Of a stretch of DNA of 64,000 nucleotides, positions 38,476-51,547 are shown one piece after another (position 1 is the first letter of the stretch; every line of letters starts with the position of its first letter). The stretch spans positions 7,908,017 through 7,972,016 of the forward strand of contig NC_053414.1 of NCBI RefSeq assembly GCF_016859285.1, given 5' to 3'. The position numbers and the translations under genes were made by a program. The notes beneath the pieces were generated by a model. The model did no database searches. It was not told the origin of the DNA and saw only the letters and a program-made list of their open reading frames with translations. Source of the stretch: Xiphias gladius. Its lineage: Eukaryota; Chordata; Actinopteri; Istiophoriformes; Xiphiidae.

Positions 38476-41400
38476 CTAACTTTCCTCCTCTTCTTCCTCA
38501 ACTGGCGCCGCCTCCTCCTCCGTTTCTTCCAACTCTCCTTTCTCCGCTTCATCTTCTTCATTTTCTGTTTCTCCCTCTTCTTCCTCAACTTTATCCTCCA
38601 TTTCTGCCTCCTGTTCTTCCACTTTCTCCTCATTCTCACCCTCTTGTTCAGCATTTTCCTCCGTTTCCTCCTCTACATTCTCCTCCATCTCTCCCTCCTC
38701 TTGTTCAGCATTTTCCTCCGTCTCCTCCTCTACATTCTCCTCCATCTCTCCCTCCTCTTGTTCAGCATTTTCCTCCGTCTCCTCCTCTACATTCTCCTCC
38801 ATCTCTCCCTCCTCTTGTTCAGCATTTTCCTCCGTCTCCTCCTCTACATTCTCCTCCATCTCTCCCTCCTCTTTGTCCTCCACTTCTGCCTCCTCATTTT
38901 CAGTTTCCTCTTCCCCCTCACCTTCTGTCTCTCCATCCATTTCCAGTTCTACCTCTTCCTTTTCTGTGTCTTCCTGACCTTCTACCTCATCACCCTTTGC
39001 CTCTTCATTTTCTCCAACTTCCTCATCAACCTCCTGCTCCTGCTCCTGTTCTCCCACCTGATTTAGCTCATTCTCATCCTCCTCTTTCTTAGTCTCCTCT
39101 TCTTCCACTACATCATGAACTTCTTCCTCTCTCTCTATTTCATCTGTCTGCCCTCCTCCTCCTTCTACTTGCTCCACCTCATGTTCCTCATGTACCGCGT
39201 TCTCCTGCACCTCGTCCTCCTCTTCTTCTTCTTCTCTCTCATCCTCCTCTTCTTCATCCCGGACTCCGTTTTGTTCGCTGTTGTGATTCTCTTCGTCTTC
39301 CCTCTCCGTTTCTACGTGATCCTGTTCCTCGCCGTTCAGCTCTGCCTCGTCGTCCTGCGTTCCGTCTGCGCCGCCGTCGTCGCAGATCGCTCTCCTCCCG
39401 CTGCTCCCTCCGCTGCCGTCCCTCAGGTGCACGTGGTTGTGGTTGTTGTGCTCCAGGTCCTCCAGGGTGATTTCGAACTGGAAGCGGTCATGCTGGAGGT
39501 GTCTGTCCGGGGGAGGTGAGGGAGACTGGGGCATGGTGTTCAGGTACCACTCCCTGTTCTCCTCCAGCGTGTCCAGCAGCTCCTGGGCGTCTGGGTGCAC
39601 CAGGTCAGCCCACGTCTCCCACAGCGGGTGCACGATGTAGTCGATGAAACCCACCTGGAAAAGAAGGAGAATCACACGGTAAATACCTTGGATGGCCCTG
39701 AGGTTTGTGGTGTTGTTAAAGGAGTAGTTTAACATTCCAGGAATTACATTTATTTGCTTTCTTGACTTAATTCGGAGTGGATTTATTTCTCTTGGGGCGG
39801 TGGGGGGATTTTAACCCCATCCGGAGCGAGTATATGGGTCATGTTTAAGCTCAACATCCTTGCATTTTAAAGTGAATCTTGTAAGTTTTCTCTGTATGAA
39901 GAACTGCTTGCCGTCCTCCTCTTTCTTCTTAAAATCTGGCCAGTGTGAAATTTGCCTTTTGAGGTGTGAAAATGGAGTAAATCTGAACATCAACATTTAG
40001 GTCTTTTTGGGAACCATCTGCCATCAGAAGAGCTAGAGCTCATCTAATGTGCTGATGTAATGTCTACTTAAGCTACTCACAGTGTCATTTGAGCCACATT
40101 TTTTTTATTTATTTATTTATTTTTATTTATTTTTTTAGCCTTTATTGGTTCACATCTTGGCAAACTGGTACCATTAAAGTTTGCCAAATTTGCTACTAGT
40201 AGCTCCTGTTTGCTATGTACCCATGGACGTACAGATAACCATCACTGGATTACTGTGATACTGACGAAAAGTTAAAAATTCGTTTTTTTACTTTAGTTTA
40301 AAAAAAACTAGTTTTTCAATGATTTGTAGGCAGATCTGTGGACGTTTATACGTGACAGACATCTGAAATTAGGTCAGCTGTGGTAAGTGTAAGTCACAGA
40401 GAATGATAACGATATTCATTTCATGTTTGTGTGTTAAGATTTGTCTGTTTTATGAGTCGAGTTTCACGTCACACTGTATCTGCCTCATGTCTCTCCCTCC
40501 CTATGTCCCCCTTCGGGAGGCTTTTGTCTTTGTCGTGATGAAGGTCCAAGTCTGTTACAAACCGTATTCTGTAATTTGTGGATGGTTAACATATCATCTG
40601 GAAGGATGAGTTAAATTACAGAGGAGCACAGTGAAAATTTTACTCCCCGCTTCTCCTTGTAATGTTATTACTGTCCGAATGGGCTTTTAGGTAAAAAGAT
40701 CCGTGCCGGTGTCGTGTCTGCATGCTAAATATGAGGCATGCTAAGTTTTCGGTTCCACGGGCCATTCAGACATTTCGTGACTAGATGCAGTGATACTCTG
40801 CTTTGCAACTTCACGATGACAAGACCCCAGGAAGTAAATGCTCCCAGCCATGACATAGTCCCGACACCCCTTACCCCTGTAAAACCACAAATCTTTACAC
40901 ATCGGTTTTTGTATTTTCATCCTTTGGGTTTTTTTTTGGCTTTGGACAGATCAAAGCAGTGACGGAAGAAGTTATCAGACCCTCTGCATACTTACCTGAA
41001 AGTAGAAATACCATAGTCTAAAAAATACTCCACCACAAGTAAAAGTACAAAAGTATTATCAGCAAAATGCATGTAATGTAAGTATGACCTGGAACAGTAC
41101 TCATGATGCATCATGAAACACTCCTTTCAGAGGAGTTCTTTACTTAATCTTGTAATTTGTCAATGTGTAGCAGATTTTACATATTTTACACTGTTTACCT
41201 CAATAATAAAGCACTGCATCATAGTTTATAAGCTCCTGTTTGTGTTTTGCATTTAACAACTTAATCTGACAAGTAACCAGTGACTTAAGCTGTCAGATAA
41301 ATGCAGTGCAGTCTGAAATGTGGAAGCAGAAAGTAGAATAAAATGAAAATACAGTAGTACAGTACTTGAGTAAATGTACATAGTTACATTCCAGCTGTTT

Positions 41401-42775
41401 CCCTCTGTTTAAGGTCTTTATGCTAAGCTAAGCTAACTGTCAGCTGGCTCCAGCTTCATGAGAGTGGTATCAATTTTATCCTCTATCTCTCGGCAAGGAA
41501 GAGGATAACTGTGTTTCCCCCCAAAAAAGTCAAACTATTCCTTTAAAAGTGTAGACGACATCCAACTGGCAGAATATCTCAAAAGGAAAGAAATTTTAAA
41601 CTAAGCACAGAATCGCTAACCACAAAGTTGAGAACGGGAAGATGTCATTGTTCAACTGCCAGTTGGCCGTAGAAACAGAAGTGCATTTATCATACATGTA
41701 TCCAAAGTGTAAAAAAAAAAATTAATCGTTGCCAGATTTTATCATAAGTTATTCCAGACCTCATTATCCTGCCAGATTTATGAAGGTTTTGTTTTTTTTG
41801 GTTGGGGGACGATGAAAATTCTGCACAGCCAAGTCTGTCTCTTTCCTGCCACGATGCAAAACAAAATGAATAGAAACATTGATTTTAACTGACAAATAAC
41901 TTTGTTTTAAGGCCCCATCAGTATTTTTGACCATTTAAAAGTGAAGTAGAATCAAGAGTTTTGAGTTTTATATAAACTAAAGAGCATTTTGTGCACATGT
42001 CCACTGCCTTTCAGACAACCCTTTTGTTTAACTTTGGAGCAACCACTTTATAATACAACACAACCTTACTGCAGTTGATACTCCGGTATTTCAGTGAGCT
42101 CAACAGGTTAGAGTTTTACAGGCTGCCAGAGGTGTTGGTTCAAATCGAACGGCACCTTTTGACGATGCGGTTTCGTGGTGTTTTCGGGAAATATCTTGGT
42201 CAGGTGTCTCTCAGTTAACGTTGCGGAGGATCACTGTTCCCCTTTGCCAGTGCAGTCTTCCTGTGTGGTGTCATTTGACACAATCATCCCTCTGAAATTT
42301 GCGATTTTTTTTTTTCTCTCTCTTTTTGTTTTCCCTACACTGCTACATTACGCAACGTTGTAACGTTTGTGAATGACACAGGAGAAATGACCGCGGAAGC
42401 GAGCATTCACACTGCCGACAGTCTCACCACAAACTAAAGGCGTTTACGTCTACCGAAGCTGCTGGTTGATGGCCAGTCATCGTCCTGATGTAACATCCAC
42501 ACATTCAAAAACAAAAAGTTTCCAGTTTATCTGTTTGGATCAACTGGATTAACCATGACACATCTGAAGAGGAGGATGTGATCTAAAGTTACCTGGCTCT
42601 TCTCCACAGACGCAGTGTGTTTGTCACACATGGCGCTGATCTCCATCCCTCTCTCTCGCTCTTTGTCGCCCTGTCGGAAAAACTCCTCCATGATCCTCTC
42701 CGTCCACTGTCTGTATAACGGTAACGGCTTGGTGGGGTTGCTCAGGTCTGCGCAGTGCACCATGTTCCTCAGTAC

Positions 42776-42828
<53 letters not shown>

Positions 42829-45800
42829 CGCGAGGACATTGAACCGTCAATGTTGCAAGGCGCACACAAAATGCTGTAGACGTTTCAAGATGTCATGTGA
42901 TAGTCCGAGTCCACAGGCCTGAACTTGCACAACTGTCACGTAAAAAGTAATTCTCGACTATGTGAGCCACCAAACTGTCTTGTGTAGATGACGGGTTACC
43001 TGTATTCGCTCTGTATAGTGGTCCAGCAGCAGCACGCCAGAACTCGTCACCTTCTTGGTCTCCACCATGGTCTTCAGATCAGCCATCAGGGTCATGTGTT
43101 TGGACATGTCTGTGGCCAACACCTGCAGACGGGGAGAGAGAGACCAAAACTGGAAATCGAGCACGAAGAGCCAAGCCACTCTCTTTCCTGAACTGTCAAA
43201 TAAAAACTAAAACCTAAGATGTTGGATTGGATCAATATGTGATTCAAGTACAGTTGGAATCAGGGATTCAGACAGTTAACCTTTAGTTTTAAAACAGGCC
43301 TGCACTTCTAAACATTAAGTATTTTCATACAGTATTGCGATTTTGGAAAAAAAATGACTGAAAATAAATGCTGAGGAAGCCAGATTGGTGCATTATTGGA
43401 GTCACAGTACTGACCAGTGTTAAAAGGTTTCTATGAGCTGCAGACCAAAAATATTTTAGCTTTTATTTTGGTTTTAGCTTGAATTTAAAGCCCCCTGGAA
43501 AAAGTGCTTTCAAATCAATCATTTCTCTACAGTGTTAAATATTCAGGACTAAATAAACAACAATCATAGTTACTAAATAATGACTAAGGATGTTTTTTTT
43601 TAAGAGTTGGTCACTCTATAACTCAGCTAATCTGCTTCGTCAGGACTGTCTGGGTGTTACAAAAAAATAAACTGTCATCGATTCTGATTAAAATGTTGCT
43701 TAATCCTGACTGGTGCAGGGAAGTAGATGCATCACCTTTTTGAAATTGAGCCCAGTGTGCTGGAAGTCAGTGAGAGGAACGTAGAAACACAAAAATATAC
43801 AGAATTCTATCATGTGAAAAATGCCACAAATGGCAGAAGATAGTGTGTTAATGGGAGGGTCCTATCAGTGAGAGTAAAAAGCAGATTGAGAAAATCAAAA
43901 GTTTCTGGGGCCTTTAAATACAAACACGTCATCGAGATCATAAAAAATATCTATTTCAACAGTGTCCTGTGGTCAACAACCACAAGTCACTGGCTAACAG
44001 CATAGAACGGAGAACAGGAAATATTTCACTAGTTCCAAATTAAGAAAAGTCCTAAATAAATAAAATTGCCAGTAAGAATCATATAAAAGGAAAATATACG
44101 AGATTGATCCCTTTCAATAATGTAAACTGGCCCCTTAAAAAAACCCACCAAAAGCAAAGAATTAAGATCTAATACTATCACATGATAAAAAGCAGAAGGA
44201 GAAGTGAAATTAGGTTTGGTGTATTTGTTTATGACTTCAGTGGTTTTGTGTGAGTTGCGGCCAACGCGCTCCTGACCATGTCGATGACGAGCTTGCGAAG
44301 GCTCTGGCGCTGTCTCTTGGTGAGGTTTTGGAAAATGTCGCAGTTCTCCTGGTGCAGAAGCTTGAAGCCCACAGCGAGGTGATGGTTTTCCAGAACTGAC
44401 TCATCGTTGTACATGAGGGCCAGCTCTGAGTCTGAGCACAGAGAGGAGGGAGAGAGGAGGGCGGGGTGTGAAAACCGGTTCTGTGCAAATATCCAGGCAT
44501 TTTTTACTGTTTGTGTGTGTGTGTGTGTGTTTGTTTATGTGTGTCTTGTACTCACTGGTGTTGATGAGGAATTGATTGGAAACTCCGGGGTGGTCTACAT
44601 CGTGGATAGCTGCGGCGAACAGAGCCGCGAGGATCTCCAGGTCAGCGAAGACGGCCTGAACGGTACAGGAAGAGGGGGTACAACAAGTTCAGAGGAAAGA
44701 CGTGCGCCTCACACACACATCTATTTTTACCGGGGACAAGAAAATAAGGGAATTGGGGCGCCAACAGTGAGCCGCAACGCCATCCTCTCCTCTCTCTCTC
44801 CCATCATTTCCTGTCATCTCTCCACTGTCAACTATCAAATAATGGCCTCAAATGCCCCCAAAGGAATATTAAAAAATACAGGTAAAAATCAGATTTTAAA
44901 AATAACATTTGCGGGACAATGACTCCGTAGTTGAACCATTTTTTTTTCCTTGCTAAGAGGGACTTTGATGCCTCCTTTTTGTTTTCTCCACATTTTTCTT
45001 TTCCCTTTTATTATTACAGGGCTTTCAGTTCCGTCTTTGTCACGGGGGGGGGGGGGCTGAAATTCTTATGGTGGTCACCACCTTCCTTCGTGAAACAACA
45101 ACCTTTAGGTCCGTAGGAGGATAAAATTCAAGTGGAAACTGGTTTAAATCCGTCTTTGCGTTTAAAAAATCTTGGCTAAAATCTGCTAAAGGTCATAAAT
45201 CAAGACTTCAGACGAGGGGTGTGGAAAGGCGGGAACAACGCTAACGTCACATGAGTGTGAACTGAAATTTCAGCGTTTATGAATGTTGTCATTTAATGAT
45301 ACTGCTCTAAACAGAGTTTCTACTGCGTTAATCAAATTCAATTTAAGACTTTTTTTTTTTTTTTAGAGCTGTTTAATACCACATAATATAATTTAATAAT
45401 ATATTTAATACCTGTATAATAATATAACTTAATACCTTTTTTTAGATCATATCAGTCAAATGAAAACAGAAACCCAGTAGGGACAATAAGGCCTACAGTA
45501 CAGTTATTTATTAGGTACATTAATTTATTGACATTTATATCACATTTCATGTCATTTTTGTCATTTTAGACTCAGTTGTAGTTTATATATCTATGATGTC
45601 TTCTGCAGCCTGCAATCACACACAAGGAAAAATGTATAGCTAATGTTACGGCAGGCAAGAAAAAATATTTTCTTTTTAGGTAAATTAAATCGGTGCTTGT
45701 TTAAGATTTTTTAAAGACCTGGAGACTCTGTCTTAAACAACCTGAACCGTAGGACACATAACATACTGTGATGGAAGGTTTCACAGTATAACGTTTTACC

Positions 45801-46551
45801 ACGGTCGGATGATGACGTTACAGTGTCACAAATGAATTCCCTTGACCTCAGGTAAACAACTAGAAACTGTGTAAAAATACTATGATGTGTCATCACATGT
45901 GTTATTAACACCGTAAGGATAACAGGTTAGCATGACATGCTATTTGTCGTTTTTTTATTTTATGTTTTTCCTTGATTGAATCTGCATCTTTTGTTTTGGT
46001 TTTCCTCTTTTTAGTTTCGTGAATATTTGGACAAGCGTGTTACATGTTCGTTAGACACGACAGACTCATATCGATTATACGGTGTTTTCAGTATCTGACT
46101 GTGTCAGAAACAATGGACAAAGCCGAAATCACGTTAAAGTGCGTTTTCGTGTCCCAGTTACGACAGTGTTACGTGCTACCCAAATGTTTGACTTGACTGA
46201 GACGACGATAATTGTCTGACTGTGTGCTCTCCCTTCTCCTCCTTTGGTTTAATTTTTTATTTTTTTGTTTTGTTTTGTTTCTGGTTGTTTTCTCACATCT
46301 CGTTTCCGTATGTGTGAAAATAAACACCGGATCGTGTTTTTCACGTTCCTTGTCACCATTTAAACATTTTTAAACATTAATGGCTGTGCCTTGGGTGAGG
46401 CCATGAATAATTTTCCAGCTTTGGTTTTTGTGCTGCACGTAATTGTGTTCTAAACAGGATGTGTATTTTCGTCAGTCCAAACAGAACAATTAGACTTTTT
46501 CCATGACTGACCTGGGCAGGTAGGGAGGCCAGACCTGTCCAGCTTCAAGCA

Positions 46552-46588
<37 letters not shown>

Positions 46589-47129
46589 CGTGCCTCTGCC
46601 CGTGTGTGTAATAGTGGAGGGAGTATTCAGATCCTTTACTTAAGTAAAAGTACTAATTCCATCCAGTAAAAATACTTCATTACAAGTAAAAGTCCTGCAT
46701 TGAAAAGTAAGAGCGTGTAAGTATAAAGAGGAAAATGTAATCAATGCAGGAAAATCTTAATTAAAAGTTCATTAGAATAATTACAAGGAAAAGCAGCTGA
46801 TCCTCACATTCGAGAAGCTGGAACCATGAAATTTTTGGCATTTTTTCAAGACAAATGACTTAAATGATAATCAGAATAGTTTCTGTCAATCAATTGATAG
46901 GTAATCCTTTCAGCCCTGCCGGTTTATAGTGTTAGGTAGTTTCATCCACAACAAAGCTTCGAGACTGACTCTTCATTTGTTCTCTCTTAATCTTAATTTT
47001 TAAAGTGACCACAGCTGTCAGATGAAAGTAGTGGAGTAGAAGTATAAAGTGGCCTGAAAAGGAAATACTCAAGTAAAACTGGCACTTGAGCGGAGTACTT
47101 GAGTAAATGTACTTAGTTGCAATCCACTA

Positions 47130-47188
<59 letters not shown>

Positions 47189-50100
47189 AGCGTACACGTG
47201 AACATACATCAAGCGCGGGTGTGGAGAGGAGGACGTGTGTGGACTGGGTGACATCTGCAGCATGGAGGCTGTTGTGGTAGGCTACGTTTCCATGGTAATG
47301 GTCCTCCAGGGTCATCACGTAGGTGACAAAGGTGTCAACTGGGATACGAAACGTCTTGAGCAGCTCTCGCTCCTGAGGAGGGAGGAGAGGAGCCAGAACT
47401 TCACACCGGGAGTACATCGCGTACATCAGCAGCAGACACACGTGCGCTTTCGGGCGAGAACGATCCTGCAGAAAAAACACACACTCCCGCACGCTCACGC
47501 GCATTCTGTTTACCTGGAAGATGGCGTACATGATGCAGCTGAGGGGTCTGTTGTTGGAGAACTCTGCTACTCTGAATATGTTGAAGCTCCACTTGTCCAG
47601 ATCCTCCAGCTCCTGGTAGAGCGCGGACGGGGATAAACACGTGTTAACTGCTGAGTCAAGTAAACCGTCCACATCCCAAAAACGCTTCATTCAAAGCTTA
47701 TTATGCACGTCTTGTAAAACACAGGACGGATTCATTTTTAAAGCGTCGCAAGCAGAGTTGGGTCTATCAGGTGCCCGGAGGGTTTCAAGACATCGTTTAA
47801 ATATGCAGCAGAATTTAACACTGGGTGAGATGATAAAGCAAAGTTACTTATCGAACTTATTTTATCGGTTATTTGATCAACAGAAAACTAAAATGAAAAA
47901 CAATCACAGGTTCAAGCTTCTCACATATGAGCATTATTGGGTCTCTTAGTCTTCAATCCTAGTAAACTGAATACCTTTGGGTTTTGGAGTCTTTGTAGGA
48001 CAAAACACTCAGTACGAGTATCTCACATTTTGACGAATGTTTCACCATTTTTGGACAGTTGATTGAGAAAATAATAGTCGTATTATTCAATAAGGAAAAT
48101 AATCACGTAGCCCTGAATTATCCAGGACAAACACGGGAAGTGAGCCGACACAAGTAAGGAAATACAATCGACTGATGCATTTCAGAAATTATGATTACAT
48201 TTAGTGTTATCAAGGTAAAATGTAAAATCATTTATCACTGTAAAAAGGATCTGGCCCAGTTTAACCTGGTTCAACAGACTCCCAGTACATCCAGCGCTTG
48301 TGCTCGGTTAAGGCTGCACCTTCGTCGAGGACTGGTGCCTTTTAAGCAATGATCACTCAGCAGACATCCCTTTCATGTCACTAAAAATAACCGCGATCAC
48401 TTAGCTTATGTGACAGGGCGCCCAGAGATGTACTGGAAAAAACCTGCAGCCTCTTCGCTTACAATGACAAACCGTAAACCATTTATATTTGTACCTAGAA
48501 TAGTCTCATCTGATTTATGTCCCGCTACGTGAAGGTGCAGAGCTAGAGACGGCCTCCATCCTACTGTGGGCTTTCCAAACATTTGGTTCTACAGACTGGA
48601 TGGAATTAAACAATGAGGCGCCGAGCACTAAGAAGCAGACAAAAGGATGACAAATGTGATGCAGACATGAACCTAAAAAATGTTTGCACATTGCATTGTT
48701 GAGATTCCCTTTCAGTAAAATCACGTAATAACCTAATATATTATGACATTTTATTATGGTTTCTTTTTTTTAAGAAGTACAGGGGGACGCTTTTTTTTGG
48801 AAGCGACAAAGAAGCTTTTGAATAAAACCGTTTACTGGGAAAAAAATCAAAATCATTCAATGTTTAAAGTCTGAATATTTGTGTAACTTATTTTATGTGA
48901 GCCAGAGAAAACCAGACAGACAACAAGACCTTGGCAAGCTCGTCCTCGTGGTCTGTGTTGACACCGAAGCGAGGCATTGAAGTGCTGGAGAGGCTGGAGC
49001 TGTGAGACAGTTTCCTCACTCCACTGATGTGACTCATAGTTTTGTCTTTCAGGGTAGGCGATGGGATTTCCACCTCGTTCTGCTTGTCTAATGGAAAAAC
49101 ACAAGCACGCAAAGAAGGATTTTAAAGTCTTCATATGGCAAAGGACATAAATGTAGTTTTGGACGGAAATCCGATTCCGGTCCCGCTCACCCAGGAAGGT
49201 GCTGGAGATGTATTCGGACACCTGGTTACCAGAGCGACTCATCTCTGACAGGTGGGACAGCTCTCTGTTCAGCATCCTCTTAAACTGTGGCAGAATGAGA
49301 ACAAAACAGTTCAAAACTATTCCTGCTCCCAGTTTTGGGTCAAGGCTGTTTCTCGGTGACTTATTGTATTGGCCTGTAACAGTATACAGTAGGTATATGA
49401 GCATAAATAAAATTGTAGATCGGCCACTGTTTACAGGACAAACATTATAGGCAAAAACAACAAAACACTTTTTAATTGTATTAAGAGATGTGCCAAAAAA
49501 ATACAAATTGACACATGAAAATGCAGACTGTAAAATACTTATATATTGTAATTACTATTTTCAATTAAATTCAAGATACTTTATTTCCACCCCCAAGAGT
49601 CAATTTGGGTCCGCAAACAAAGCGCACAACTCACCTAAACACATGAACACAAGCCAAAAATACAAACATTAGAAAATACTTAAAATACACAAGGATCTGT
49701 ACCAGTGATCAGTCCATAGCTGGCTAACAATGTCCCAAGCCGCAAGGACCCATATCATGTTTAAGGCGTCGCTGATACTGGTTGAGCACAGGGATCCTTT
49801 ACATACCTTGTTGGAGGCCATTTCGCTGACAGAGCGGTGTGTCTGAATGGTCTCCAGCTGGTCCAAGCACCAGTCCAGCTCCTCCAGTGTGTCCAGGGCG
49901 AGCTGCTGGTACTGCTGGTCCGACAGCGTTGCCCGGGGACTGACGCACACTCCACCCAGAGGAGACCTCCTAGAAGCACGGCGGTTAGTTAGACGCACAA
50001 GGAGCTGCAGACTGGACTGAGTTAGCAACAAGTTCACGGCGGCCTCATTACCTTGTGTGTCTTTTTAGATGGATTTAGTTTTAAAGATCTTTATGCGTTG

Positions 50101-51515
50101 CGTACCAGTTCCACACAGTGTTTTTCTCTCTACCATGTTTCTATATGTTGACCTGGGTGGCGACAGCTTTATTTATGGGCTAAACAAAGTATTGTATTGA
50201 ATTGAATTGAACAGAGGGCACACAGAAGATACAAGATGACAAACCGTGTCTCTCTTTTTCAATTAAGAAACAGTGAATATTTGATTTCTTTGATTTCTTT
50301 GATTCTTCTTATTTTCTTTATCCAATGTGATGTTTACCGAAGTCTGAGATGGGAATAACACTCTGCACCTAATGTGAAAGTCCACCTCGCTGCACCTGCG
50401 GGGGACTGTGGATGGTAGGCAGTGTTTTGAGTTTGGTGGTGCTAAAAGAATAGCTGAGGACCAGTGCGCGAGCACTGTGTGGCTACTGTACTAGACTGCG
50501 TGAGTTACCTAATGATGTTACTGCAGTCACAAAATGTGTGCATGAGTATGACACGAGTTGCTTATCAAGATAAGCGGCGGTACTTTAAGGTCTCGTATGC
50601 TGTAGTAAAGTAGACTGTTATTAGTTTGATTTACAAAGTCTCTCTGACTGGTTACACAAAGGACAACCAACTATCATAATGCGCATTAGTGGGACATTTC
50701 AGGACAGTAATAAGTGGTACTGACTTGACTGTTGGCGTTGAGACGTTGGCAAGGACGGTGAAGTTGCTCCGTACTGATCGCAGACTGGCCAGTACCTAAA
50801 TCATCACACAGTGCCGTGGGATAATCAGGATATGTACCGTCAGAACAATGTACATGTACATGTCCGAATGGGAGGTGAATGCCACACACCGCTTTAAATC
50901 CTTCAACATGCTGATTTAACTATTTTCCGACAGTTTACAACTAAATCTTTAGCAGAGCTTTGGGTCAAAAGCATCCACAAATGGCTGCGAAGCCATTCAA
51001 GGGCACTGGAAGTAGCGTGAAACATTTTACGCAATTCACACGACCATTTATCGAGATAAATGACCAATCTACGGAGTAAAACTCACTTGAGCAAAAGGTG
51101 TGACAATGAAGTCCTCTGCCGTGTGCCTGTGAGGAGGAGGGGCAGTAAAAAAGAGTTCGAAAAGAGAGAGGAGGGATCAGGTGTGATAGGAATAATATCA
51201 ACATTTAGGTACAGACATACATGGTCTCTCCCCCTCTCACTCGTTCTTTCAGACTTTTCTTCCTGAGCCTCACCCTTCGCTGGCGAGGGAGGAGTTGCGT
51301 GAGACCGTCTTGGGCGACATGTCATAGTCCGAGTCGGAGCGGTAGAGGAAGGACTCTCTTCTCTGGCCCTGGGGGAAGGAGGTGTGCAGGGTGAGGCCTG
51401 GACTCTGCGAGCCCAGAGGGGTGTGACCTGGTGACACACCGTTTTCTGCTTCGTAACTGGGACACGAGAATGATGATTAGAGAGGACAGAAGTGAAACAT
51501 CCTGCAAGGTGAACC

Positions 51516-51547
<32 letters not shown>

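Noticed and set aside
38460..39092. 210-codon Pro/Leu-rich plus-strand open frame
   Set aside because: It is the antisense shadow of the Glu-rich pde4a tail: Glu codons read backwards give Leu, Pro and Ser. There is no independent support.
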